Of a stretch of DNA of 64,000 nt, positions 35,762 through 48,300 are shown in pieces. Below the pieces are notes generated by a model. The model had not been told where the DNA came from. It did no database searches and saw only the letters and a list, made by a program, of their open reading frames with translations. The position numbers and the translations under genes are program-made. How positions within the stretch are numbered: position 1 is the stretch's first letter; the number at the start of each line of letters is the position of its first letter. Source of the stretch: Heliocidaris erythrogramma (taxonomy: Eukaryota > Echinodermata > Echinoidea > Camarodonta > Echinometridae). The DNA lies in NCBI GenBank assembly GCA_025617745.1, contig CM046856.1:46119049-46183048 (forward strand), written 5' to 3'.

Positions 35762-36772
35762 CTAATAGTCATGGAAGCCTGTCCCGAAATAGTCACCCAT
35801 TTTACATATGAGATTTGACCCCTTAAATTTACTTAGACCATTCATGTCACTCACAAAAAGCTTGTCAGCGCAGCTCGAACGAAGCCGCTGGGTGCCCCCA
35901 GAGCCCCCAAAAGGGCCCAAAGTCGGGTCGATTTCAACCCATCTAACATAAGCGCCAACTTTGTCAGAAGGAAGGTGTATGACTATACATTTATTTACCA
36001 AAACACCAAAACTGACAAAATTTTCCGTCGGGATCGGGTTGTCAGACCGCCCCTAAACATTTGGGCAATTTTTTCCAAAGTGCCCCTAATCCAAGCTTTG
36101 CTGCCCAAAATGTTCAGGATGTAGAGAAAAAAACGTTTTTAGACATTACAACATTAATAACTCCAATGTGTCTCATTCAATTCAGGTAAAATTTATATAT
36201 TACAGTCTTGAGTATTGTAACTTTACTCAAGATTGTAGGCCTACATCTATTATGTAAATTTTACCTTAATTGAATGCCTAAAAATGGGTTTTCTCTACAT
36301 CCAGAGCATTTTGGGCAGCAAAGCTTGGATTAGGGGCACTTTGGTGTGTTTTTTCAGGGGTGTGTTACACCCTTTTCCCGATGGAAATATTTGTCAGTTT
36401 TTTTATTTTTGTAATGTACACCCATACCTCTTCTTTCTGACAAAATTTATTCCATGGGCCTTAAGTGGAAAAAATTGCCCCAATTTTTAGGGGCGGTCTG
36501 ACAACACATCCCGACGGAAAATGTTGTCAGTTTTATGGTGTTTAGGTAATGTATAGTCATACACCTTCCTTCTGACAAAGTTTGGCGCATATGTTACTGT
36601 TAGATGGGCTTTGGGGGCCTTTTGGGGGGCTCTGAGGGCCAAACCCGGCGGCTTCGTTCGAGCTGACAAGCTTTTTGTGAATGACATGGATGGTCTAAGT
36701 AACTTTAAGGGACCAAATATCATGTAAAATGAGGGGGGGGGACTATGTGTCACTATTTCGGGACAGGCTCCT
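35762..36772. mobile_element. Large foldback element with arms of about 480 bp
   Basis: The left arm runs from GCCTGTCCCGAAATAGTCAC near 35777 through CTTGTCAGCGCAGCTCGAACG, GGGATCGGGTTGTCAGACCGC and CCAAGCTTTGCTGCCCAAAAT to about 36140. The same blocks follow in inverted order from about 36290 to 36770. An insertion difference near 36340-36470 breaks the symmetry. No transposase frame. The right border abuts a tRNA-like SINE segment. Confidence 0.8.
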
Positions 36773-36985
36773 GGCCTACAACTACAATCGGGAGGTCGTG
36801 GGTTCGAACCTCGGCCGCGTCATACCAAAAGACGTTAAAATATGGGAGTTGCTGCTACCTTGTTTGGCGTTCAACAATTGAAAGGATAGAGCAACGTCGA
36901 TCTGGTGCACTGCTGCACGTCAATTACAGTACGATAATACACCTGATGGTGGACTGTACTGTAAAAACGGAAGAAGGAAGAAGAC
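36773..36985 (+). mobile_element. tRNA-derived SINE, 5' part missing
   Basis: GGTTCGAACC at 36801-36810, inside a G-rich GTGGGTTCGAACCTCGG context, is a polymerase III B box. The preceding CTGGCCTACAACTACAATCG resembles an anticodon-arm region, but the A box is replaced by the end of the foldback element. It is followed by a non-tRNA body. Not a functional tRNA gene. Confidence 0.55.
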
Positions 36986-37439
36986 ATGTAATTTGTATGC
37001 ACAAGTATAGTACATTGCATGTTGTACATATTGTTATATAGGATTCTCGAACATTCGGTTGGACCTTGGGGAAGTCCAAACCAGTGACTAAAATTATTTT
37101 TTTCTTATCACTAGATTTAAACAACCCTTGCATCTAGAAATTTTACAAGGAATTTTAGAACAGTGGGACTCAGACACACCACAATATACAGAGGCAGTTG
37201 AGTATTATGTCCCTCTAATTTCCATCATTTTTTTATTGCAATAGATTTATTACATCAAAATCATATCAGTTATCTCACTCCTTGCTGCTGCTATAATTAT
37301 GATACTCTAATATTAATAACAAATCAGTGTAACGTTAGTAAAATTTAAAAAAAAATTATACGTTTAATTCTGAAGCCAAAAAGTTCAATTTAAATCTTAC
37401 TAAATTTATGTAAAAAATTTGTTTTATCTTTTAAAATTA

Positions 37440-37651
37440 AAAATTGTAATATTGAAATATATATATCAGTACTCGATTGGCAACTCTTCATTGAACTACA
37501 TTTTGTAGCTAGCGCGCGCTAGCGCAGTATAGTTTACCGGTAGTACTATATACTAGTAGTAGTAGTAGCCGAGTCGATCGAAACTGTAAAAACCCAATAC
37601 ACATGCAAACGTTGCGTGATCGTGATCATCGGCTCAGAATTATTAAGAAAC
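37440..37651 (+). promoter_or_regulatory. DNAJC7: Putative DNAJC7 promoter and 5' UTR
   Basis: The stretch before the start codon contains a CG-rich palindrome CTAGCGCGCGCTAG (37510-37523), a TATA-like ACTATATACTAG near 37544-37555 and a short CG-containing leader. The transcription start cannot be fixed from sequence alone. Sequence around the ATG (AAACATGGG) suits initiation. Confidence 0.4.
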
Positions 37652-37740
37652 ATGGGTGATTCAAATGAAAATGATACGGCTGTGGAGAACGCAGAATTAC
37701 CTGAAACTATTCAAGAGAATGGAATGGAAACTGATCAAGA
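37652..37740 (+). CDS. DNAJC7: DNAJC7 exon 1 (residues 1-29 and part of 30)
   Basis: An acidic leader beginning [20 protein letters not shown]. It ends in phase 2 before gtaagg. It has little sequence similarity to vertebrates, but its length and acidic character agree, and the junction into exon 2 is in frame. Confidence 0.85.
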
Positions 37741-40700
37741 GTAAGGATGTCTATTTTTATAGGAATTAAAAAATACAGATTATTTAATTTTCCTGGCATG
37801 ACTATTGACTGCAACACTGCAACTTTGCAAGCATGGCAACATTGATAGACGACTGATCCAGATCTCTTGAGTCTGAGTCTGACTCTTGTCCTCGTGACTC
37901 TGACTGAGTCTGAGTTTGATTTTGAGTTTTGACATGTTTGTAAAAAAAAGTTGCAATCATGTGTGATGTGTGTGATTGTGAAATTAATGACAGTGTCCAA
38001 TGACAATCACAATGAGTAAATGAGCATGATGTTGATGAGTCAGTGTGTGTTTGATACTAGCACTTAGGCAGCAGTAGCAATGCTAGCCCTGGGTGAAACT
38101 ACTATTCCATGGGTCTCACAATTTACATGGGCAAATAACAATGTATAGTTGTATCGTAGGGACATATTTTTGAAATTAAACTGATATAGAGGTGCTGTAT
38201 GCGATGCCACTTACCTAAATTATAAATAGGGCCTAGGCCCTAGACCTTCCGCAGATCAGCTTTTCCTCAGAAATGTAGAGTCGATCAAAGGTCACTTCTT
38301 TTTCACTCAATTGTAATCCTCCCTCTCGTCTCTCGCGAGCGAGAATTCGAGCGTACGTAAAAACATACTGACGCGCATGCGTATTCTGGTATTGCAAACT
38401 ATACACCGGCCTACGAAAATTTTTAGTAGTTTAAGTACAGGAGCCGGGCAATTAATAGGCCTTTTTTATATCATCCTCATCGAAAAGAAAGACAACAGTT
38501 ATTTGGAAAGTATTGTAAATACCTAAAGTATCCTCTAATGAAGTTATGTCCTATTTCATGGTATAATTTTGACGTACGAGGTTGGATTTAAGAGGCACCA
38601 AACCTTTCAAAGGACTGCTGATCGCAGTAACTAAATGTATTCCTCTAACTAACGTTACTTGTTAATGTTAGGCAGTTACTTAGGTCCGTCTGTTATCAGG
38701 TTAAGAAAATATAACAATGATAACCATGATATTGATAACTAACATGTTAACTGTTATATTGTTAAGTGTTATTGAACTTAGTTTCATTTTTCATGTTTTT
38801 ATGTACGGGGGTAGACGGGGGTAGACGGCGCTAATGCACTTTCGTATCCAGCCTGCATCTCCAGTGAACAAATCTTCGTCAAAATTTCACAGAATAATCA
38901 CCAACATGTATCGCATCTTTCACTTGAATTTGAATCACATCAGACAGAGGGAACCCTCCATTACGGCTTTGAGGGTGGTGTCGTTGCTCAGTACATCCTA
39001 GGCGCTATAAACTAGGATATAGCACTTAAGATATTTTGCTTAAATTTTGATTGCTAGCTTCAGTTTAAGAGTATCAAGCACGAAGCACACAGCGGAGAGA
39101 CCATACTGACAGTAGAGGCGCACGGCTGATATCGGAGACCGTCTCCCATATTGGAGACTTAGCTTACAAAAGGATAAAAGAAACACCAACAACAAGGCAG
39201 TTTATCCCAGCCAAATTTTTGCCCCATCGAGGTGAGAAACCCATTTGTTTTGTGTGTGGGTCATAACAAAAAGTGTTATGAAAACAAAAGTAGACGGTGA
39301 ATCTTTGAAGTAGACGGTCAAAAAAAAAAAAAGTGGTAATTTCTCATGAGGAATCTGCTTATCATATTTTCATTTTGTGCCAAGGTAATCCCTTTGCCAC
39401 AAATGTAAGCAAAGCAAATCGATCTCCCAAATGGGATGAGAGACCAAAATTATTTAAAGAAGTCTCTGATATCAGAGACAATCTCCCAAATGGGAGAGTC
39501 TCCGATATCGGTTGTGCGCCTCTACTGACTGAGCGACAACACCGTCATCGAAGCCGTAATGGAGGCTTCCCTCTGTCCGATGTGATTAAAATTCAGGTGA
39601 AAGATGCGTTACATGTTGGTGATTATTCTGTGAAATTTTGACGAAAATTTGTTCGCTAAAACTGGAGATGCGGGCTGGATACGAAAGTACATTAGCGCCC
39701 TGTAGACTACCACGACTACTATTCCCTATAATTACAGAATGCATTCTTGTAAAATAGTTCACCTCTCGCTCAAAGAGGGAGTGAGTGGTTCGTTGCTTGC
39801 AGTATGATGAATATGCCATATCAATAACCTTATGCATGATATGTGTGAGTGGCAATATGTATAGTATCACTAGCAAGTAACAGAACAGTCACTTGACAGG
39901 ACAGTATTCGGTAGACATTAGGACCTGTTTTGACAACTTTGACAACTAAGTTGGATCTATAGATCTAGACCTGTACTCGACTAATTCACATTGGTGGAAT
40001 TATTATTTCATGAGATGGCCATGAATACATGTAGATTTTTGATTATGACCGGACATATATCTAGACTATTCAAATTTTAAAGGAATGGGCTCGGTCTATA
40101 TTGTGGAATGACGTGGTGTAGGAAACCACTGGTACTCATTTGTTCCCATGCAAACCTTTGTGAACAGAGACTATGGAAGGAGAATGAAGACACCAATGCA
40201 CATGACGAGTATGACAAAATGACGTGCTACTGATCGATAGTACATGTACTGTGCGAAGTGAATGTTGGGTTCACGATAATGCCAGTTGCCACAAAGTGTT
40301 GATTAATCTGAACTCATGTGTTGATATTAAACAATTATTTTTCAGCCTTGCAGAGGCCAAGAAGAATGAAGGAAACACCTGGTATAAAAAGAAGGAATAT
40401 CATCAAGCCATCAAACTTTACTCTGAGGCAATCAGTAAGTGCATTTAATCCGTTGGCTACTGAATTTTTTAACTCTCATAGGCTTCTTTATGTCCATCAC
40501 TGCCCACTCATAGAACCATCACTATGTGGGGCTGTGTCAATGTCGGTGCCAGTCACAACCTCTAAGTTGAAGAGGTAAAAACACTTAATATAATCAGCAA
40601 AATTTTGAGAAAATACTACCTTGTACATTTTAGGGTGATAGAATATCTGTTTTCATGCCAGAGTCTTCAATAGGATCTTTATCATCTTGATCAAGTGAAA

Positions 40701-43700
40701 TTTTTAGGCTTTCTTTGGCAGGCGATCTTGCTCCTTTCCAGCACGCACACATATGTGCTAGAGATCACACAATTGCTATGGGAGGCAATTTTTCACGGTA
40801 CAAAGGTACCGAGTGCGAGGTTATCTACAATCACCTTGCATACATGTACAGCCATGAAAAAAAATTTCAGACCAAGAATGGTTACTGAAAGTGCGGTAAG
40901 AAGGAAATATAATATAAAAGCATGGTACAATTGCTGGAATTTGTTATCCATTCAATGAAATACAAAGACAAATCATTTTCATTAGTTTGAATATATATTA
41001 TAGTACCTTCATTTTTAGTACCCTTTCATTACCTTTCTCCTTCTTTCTCTCTTGGTTTTTTTCTTCCCCCTTTTTTGTGCCATTTGGCACGCACGATCAG
41101 TAGGTGGTATTCATAAAATGCAAATTACTGTGCTGAGGCTGGATTAGTGCATGTGTTCAATATGTACAACTACATGTATGTTTCATTATCTTTGCAATTC
41201 ACAAGTTCTTTCCTCAAGTCTCCTAACCTGTATTTTCATATTTTCATTCAGTGTCTCTTACAGTATTGTGTTCTCATGTCCTTTCTCAGATATATTTCCA
41301 TCATGTGCAAGCTATTACACCAATAGGGCAGCTGCCTACATGATGCTTGACAAGTATGTAGAAGCACTACACGATGCTCAACATGCAATATCATTAGATG
41401 ATCAGTTGGTTAAAGTAAGTGTAGGATATACAAGAAAGGTACATGGTAACAAAGTCTGTGACACTCCTTGAAATTACTTGAAACCCCAAGCCCTTTTTAC
41501 TCAAAGTCAATCGATAGGTGGATATACATTGACAGCTTTCATGTCACATATCTTTCATACACGTAACTATTAAAATCCTGTTAACCTCCTGTAGAAGTAG
41601 GAAGAAAAGGAAGACGTTTACAAAGCAAACAAATGAAAAGGCCTTTGTGAGAATTGGCTTAGATTAACGCCTCCCTTTAAAAAAATAGTGAACATTTTTA
41701 GTGATTCAACATTTGCGAGGGATTTGTAATCATTTACACCCCCATTTTTAGAGGAAAAGTAAAAAGACAGTTAAAGATAATATAAAAGTTGTTGTAAGGA
41801 TCAGGTAATTGTTTTCCCAAATTCTTTTGCATATAAGTGAATAGAACATGGCCACAAACAGTTCCTGTGTATATCAAAATCTGTTGATCACAAATTTAGA
41901 GAGTATCATGAAAGTAGAGGTCTAAAGTTGTGAGAGTTATCAATATGCACAGGCTTTATAGAAAAACTGCAAAGGAAATAACAACTCATGTGCAACTGGC
42001 CTCAGTCATTTGCCAATAGTTCAGGAATGGAGGAATATTTATAATACAAACATGTTTTCCCCTGACAGGGACATCTAAGAGAAGCAAAATGCCAGCTTGC
42101 TCTTGGATCAGTAGATGCAGCAATTAGAGCTCTTCAGAGAGTCACTGAACTAGAACCTACCAACAAACAAGCACAGTCAGAGGTAAGAAGGTACTTCACT
42201 ATGGCTCTGTTTGTAAGATTATATTTTCAGCCCAGCTTCTTGATTTCCCTAGGCATTCAGTTGAAATCACTGTTGATATTGCCTTTTTGAATCAAATGGC
42301 TGTATTTGCCGCTTTTCACCCAGGTGTTAAATGGGTACCTGTAGGAAAGAATTCCTTGAATGCTGTGAGCACTGAAATCGGTAGCCTAGCTAGAGTCAGT
42401 TTAATATTGGAGCACCTTGAGCACCTTACATGGTGGATATGAGCGCTATAAAAAACCCCAATATTATCATTATTATTATCTTTTGATGAAAAACAGTATG
42501 AAGTGTGAAGTTTCTTTTCATCAGCTTTTGCTTAGCAAACTTATTTTTTGCATGAAAAGTATTTTGTGTTATGGATTCCATTAGTTGATGGCACCAAGCC
42601 ACCAACTAATGAAATATGGACGCAAAACAAGGCATTAAAGTTAAAGTAATCAAAGTAAAGCCAGAAAAGGTACTATTTCAAGGACTATTTATTTATTCTG
42701 ACGATCTCTGTTCATTTTCCCCAAATTTAGATGAGAGCTGCAAAGACTGTGCAGAGCCATGATGCAGCTGGCTACAAAGCATACGACAAGGGAGACTTTA
42801 GAAAGGTATCAGGATGCTAAACCTTTACCAGTCATTCCGTGTGAACTGAATCATGTATCAATGTCAGTCTTCACAGTGTCTATCCTCTTTCTAAACCCTT
42901 GTGTATTTGAAAATGTTGTCACTGAACCCATTCAGGACAGGAATTTGTAAGAGCGGGGTTGATAACTTTTCTTCTGATCTGCATGTAACGAAGGCCCAAA
43001 ACTACTGTAAACGTGGAATATTTCGCTGTGTTCACTGTTGAAATTTTCGCATGCACGAAAATAAAAACATGCAAATATTTTTGTTCATGCATTCTTTTGC
43101 CCATGAGCCTAGCGTGTCGGCGAAATTCACTTTACTCAGCCGAGTGCGAAAAAATTAATCGCTTTTACAGTATCTTATATGTTTTAAGATACAGAAATTT
43201 AAGGCGTACTGTTCCTTTGTTTATTTTGATGTGACATTTTTTAGGCATTTACGGTGTCATGCATGAATGGGAACGAGGGTTTAAAGGTTGTGTTGTACAC
43301 GTATACATGTAGGTGTATCCAAGAAATAAAATCACGAGTTTCTGCTTTTGGACCCCTTCAATTTGTATCAACGCTCCTTTACCTTTAAAGACTACCCACG
43401 GATAATGTATGCTATATGCATTAGTTTCTGGTCATGTCGGGATCTTTTATTCAAATAATGATTCTGATTGTAATTTCTCTTCTTTTCACGAAGGTGGTCT
43501 TTGACATGGACCGAGCTATAGACCACTCACCTGCATGTGCAAAGTTCAAGATAAGAAGAGCGGAGGCGCTTCTCAAACTACGTAGATTCTCTGAAGGCCA
43601 GGAAGCTATAAAGTAAGAACCCTGTTGCATGACCTTGCTTTTCCTATTCCCTCAGTGGGATGGAAATTGCCTTTGCTTGTCCAGCTCATATGATTGCAAG

Positions 43701-45321
43701 CCCAAAGATAATCACAGATCTCAACCAACAATGCTTGGGCCTTTCATGACTTGTTTGTGATTTTTGAAAGTACAAATTAATGTATTAACCCTTACTGTAC
43801 TTGGGGGCTGGGAGGAAAATAACGTCATCTGTCCGTATTCATATTTGGTTATATTTACTTCCGATCTCTTATTGAAAATTTCATTGTCATGATGATTTGA
43901 GAATGGTTAAAGTGATTCTCATAAGGATGTAAGACAGAGCAGTGATTGGATATTAGATGTTTGAATGTACATTCCAATTATGTATCTTTTTATATATTTG
44001 ATGCGATTCTATTGTACATATGCACATATGTGACCTGACGCCTTAAAACCTACAATAAGTCGCCAAAATTATTATTTTTTGTTTTATACATATTCTGAAA
44101 GTAGAGATTCTCAGCTTTCCAATGGTATATCACTTGCCTAGTTTACTCAATGATAACACCTTTAAATATCACATTTAGGATCAGTATGTAACCAGAAATC
44201 AATAACTCCTATTCAGAGAAAATGGCCATTTAAGTTCGGAACAAAAGAGTGCTAAACCTTCGCTCTCTGTGTGCGCCCAAGTAAAACTGGGTATTCAAAT
44301 GGCCATAACAACTGGTATGAAAGGATTATCAGATTAGGCTGAATTTTGGCATGCAGCTGCAAGAGGACCTTTTCATTACTCACTCCAAATATCAATTTAA
44401 TACCTTTAGAGGTAAAGTAGTAATTTGGCATTGAATGAAAGTATTACAAATTTCGTCGATTTCGATTTTTTAGCTAGACAGGTGAAAAAAAGGAGTCATT
44501 TTAAAATGCCCCAAAAACATATTTCTAAGTCGAATTACGACTCACAAACTTGAGACATGATAGAATGATAATGAAACTACCCATTTCTATCAAAAACAGA
44601 AAATCGACTGATCCAAGCATATTTACTATTTTCGGCTGTTTGCTACGTTGTGGTCCGCGCGACTTATTGTAGGTTTTTGAGGCGGCGGGTCACATATATA
44701 TCTGATTGTAAATTGACCCCTTCAGCCCCTGTGCTGCTGGTCAATCATCATATACCATAATAAATAAATAAATAAATAAATAAATAAATTTTACCTTCCA
44801 TAATCTGTATCAGATCAAACATCTTAAAGCATACAGAGAAGTGCCTGCAGGCTAGACTTACAAGAAAATGGCCTATATCATACATTTTGTAGCATAAAAC
44901 AATCAGTATCATTCTTGCAGACCAAGGTAAAGTGCTTTCTACCTAGAAACACACTAATGAAGAAAAAGCTTATCCCAAACTGTTCATTTATATGGCATAT
45001 GGTTTCTAATTGTAATGGGCAATGAATGAAATGACAGTAACAAGTTATTAATTGTTTTGGTTTTTGTTTCTCGTTTTTTTACAGTGGTGTACTATATCAA
45101 AACCCCAGGGATGCCGATGCACTTTATGTTCGTGGCTTGGGTCTATATTATCAGGACAACATTGAGAAGGCTCAGCAGCATTTCCAACAAGTTCTCAAAT
45201 ACTCACCAGATCACACCAAAGCCAGACTAGCATTTAAAGTAGGAAAATACATTTTGACATCTCTCTAGCTTCTATCTCTCTGTCCATTTCTTTCTGTTTC
45301 TGTCTGTGTGCAGGTATGTGT

Positions 45322-45364
<43 letters not shown>

Positions 45365-48300
45365 TCAATCGTCTACTCAATTTTGAAACCCAAATAAAAG
45401 GGAGGAGTTACTTCTATATACCATGAATCACTTCTTTATGTCATGACAAAAGTACTTACATCAAGCCATCTTTAAGAATCCCTCTTTTATCTAACAAGGA
45501 TTATACTGGCGTTTTTTCTTTCTTGAAGAGATTTGAAGTGCTAATGAAGGGATCAGTTGTCGATTAGAAGCACGAATCACTTTTTTAGTTAACCAATAAA
45601 CATACATACATATTCAATGAATACTCATAAAACTGCTCTTTTTCTTCTACTATTTCCTTTCAGAAATGTAAAGAGATGAAGATGAAGAAAGATGAAGGCA
45701 ATGCATTATTCAAGTCAGGCAAGTTCCAAGAGGCCTACGAAGTATACACACAAACGCTGGCGATCGATCCTCATAATGTCTTCACCAATGCAAAGCTTTA
45801 CTGCAACAGGGCAGTAGTAGGAGCCAAGGTAAGTATGCTGACAACCTCAAAGGCTGTTGGTTCCTCTACTTGTAATCAGACATGGTTTTTTTCGCGCGTG
45901 CATAGCGGAGCGAGACTATAGGCGCCACTATTTCCGTCGTCGTCGTCAACAATCATGCTGTAATCACAATAACTTTCTATGGATTTGAGGTAGAATCACC
46001 AAATTCATACCAGAGGTACATCTCTTAACGGCACAAGTTCGAAAATGAGTCGAATCTGACCTAGGTCAAAGGTCAATGAACTTTCTGCAAAGTTGTAATC
46101 ACTATAACTGTCTATGGATTTGAGATAGAATCACCAAATTCATACAACAGGTACATCTCTTAAAGCTACAGGTCAAGTGTGTAAACTAGTTGAATCTGAC
46201 CAAGGTCAAAGGTCAAAAGTTCAATGAACTTTCAGTGAAAATCACCTCACATGTAATAACTTTTTGTACCTTTGAGGTAGGCTCACCAACTTCAAATCAC
46301 AAGTGTATCTCTTGAAGGAGCATGTCATGTTTGTAAATGGGTCAATGTAAAAGATCAAAAGGTCAATGAACTTTCATTGAAAATCACTTTACATGTTCAT
46401 GTCATAATTTTTTGTACCTTTGAGGTATGATCACCAGATTCACATCACAGGCACAGGTCAAGCTCGGAAAAATAGGTCTAAGTCAAAAGGTCAATAAACT
46501 TTATTGAAAGCTTACGTATTAACAACATGTACAAACGGCATTGTCCCATTCTCCAGGGATAAAATGTATGTAACATTATCATAGTTTCTTAGTACAATAA
46601 ACTTGCAGACCAAAGTCGACATTCTCATTCGCATAGCGAGATGCAGACGAGACAACGCTTGGTGTTTGTTTTGTTTGGATATAGATGTCAGGATGTCAAA
46701 TGAATGTACTTCCTGTCAATTGCAATCAGTAAATAGAAGGGTTAAACAGTGAATCTGGCCATGGCAAACTGTAAACGTGGAATATTTCGCGGTGTGGAAA
46801 TTTTCACCTCCGGGCGCGGACTCGGCGTATGCATTGTTTTGCCATCAACACCTTCCCCCGTTATTGGGAAGAGCTACCTGAGTCCTTGCGCTCGGGGGTG
46901 GTCATGACTTCGCTATCGGCATGGCTTGCTGAACTGAGATCCCATTTTCTTGAGTTCTGATCCCCCTTAATTCAATTTTTCAATTTTAATGTCATGATGT
47001 TCATAATTATGGAATTGTAACATTCTGTATAACTCTCTTTAGACTTATGCATAATGGTTCTTTTTATTAATCACAGCCAAATAACTACATGTATATGTTT
47101 TATCTCTTTTTTTTTGTTTCTCATTTATTTACTGTTGTTTAATGTTGAAATCAGGTAATATCTTTTAAAAATCTGCAATTTTCTCTGAAAATTTCTATGG
47201 TAGCATACAGTGTTATAGCTAGGAACTTTTTAGTGGTGGTTCAAATTTCACTGACTTTGACAAGCAACAAGTCATTCTAGTATACTGTACACTTCGTACC
47301 GCTTCATACACGTGCACGTACGTGATGCTGCATGCACTGACATGATCAAAACAAGTTCGGCTAGTTAAAGAAAAAAATGAATAATTAATTGAAATAAAAT
47401 GAGACAGATTTTACAATAAAAATAATGAAATAAATATATATTGTATTTTATGAATTTATTTATTCTGGAAAAAATACATATTTATTTACCGTATTAAAAT
47501 TAAACATTTATGGGAACAGTGATAAAAGAGATCGATGCATGGTATTGGCGACAAAAGAGTATTCAGAACAGCAGCTTCCGGTATACGCTACGTAAAACAT
47601 ATCTATTTGTACGTGCAAATTACGAACAGTAGTACAGAATATTGCGTAACAAAAGACAACAAAACTCGACAAATATTTAAGAAATAATCATTTATTGTCA
47701 AATAGAAAGCATGATTCTTGGACGATTGCAAATAAAACAAGAATAAAGATGGAAATATGAATGTAAGTACCACGTTTCTTCACAAACAGTTACGTGTAAT
47801 GCTGTTTATGTGAAATTAGTGCCGGTCGGAAGCAGTGTTTTTCACCGGAGTGGTGGACATCCACCGTCCACCGCCGACCACCGTAGCTATAACACTGGTA
47901 GCATATAATTATAATCATATATTTAGAATGCTTGATTTATGATCAAAATTTTTGATATACATTGACCATCATATACCTTTCCTGTGGTCGAGCAATTGGT
48001 GAATGAAAATGACAAGTCAATCTGTCACACATGCATGTACGTGACATCGGCACTGAAAGAGTTAAGGGACTCATACTGCAGTATATTAATCTTTTTATGC
48101 CTCCGCCCACCTTAGGTGGGTGCCGGAGGCATTATGTTTTCGGGTTGTCCGTCCGTCCGTCCGTCCGTCCGTCCGTCCGTCCGTCCGTGCGTCCGTCCGT
48201 CCGTCCGTCCGTCCGTCCCACTTCTCGTTACCGCGATATCTGAAGAATCATTTGAGGTAGGAACCTCAAACTTGGTACTAGTATGTATCCCATACGAAGA

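Larger units (their letters stand above)
37741..40345 (+). other. DNAJC7: DNAJC7 intron 1
   Basis: 2605 bp, gtaagg...ttttcag. Contains CTGAGTCTGA-type repeats near 37865-37925 and the nested foldback elements at 38810-39710. Confidence 0.9.

Noticed and set aside
36781..36830. tRNA gene
   Set aside because: Only the B-box half is tRNA-like; no acceptor stem or A box, so a SINE remnant is the better reading.
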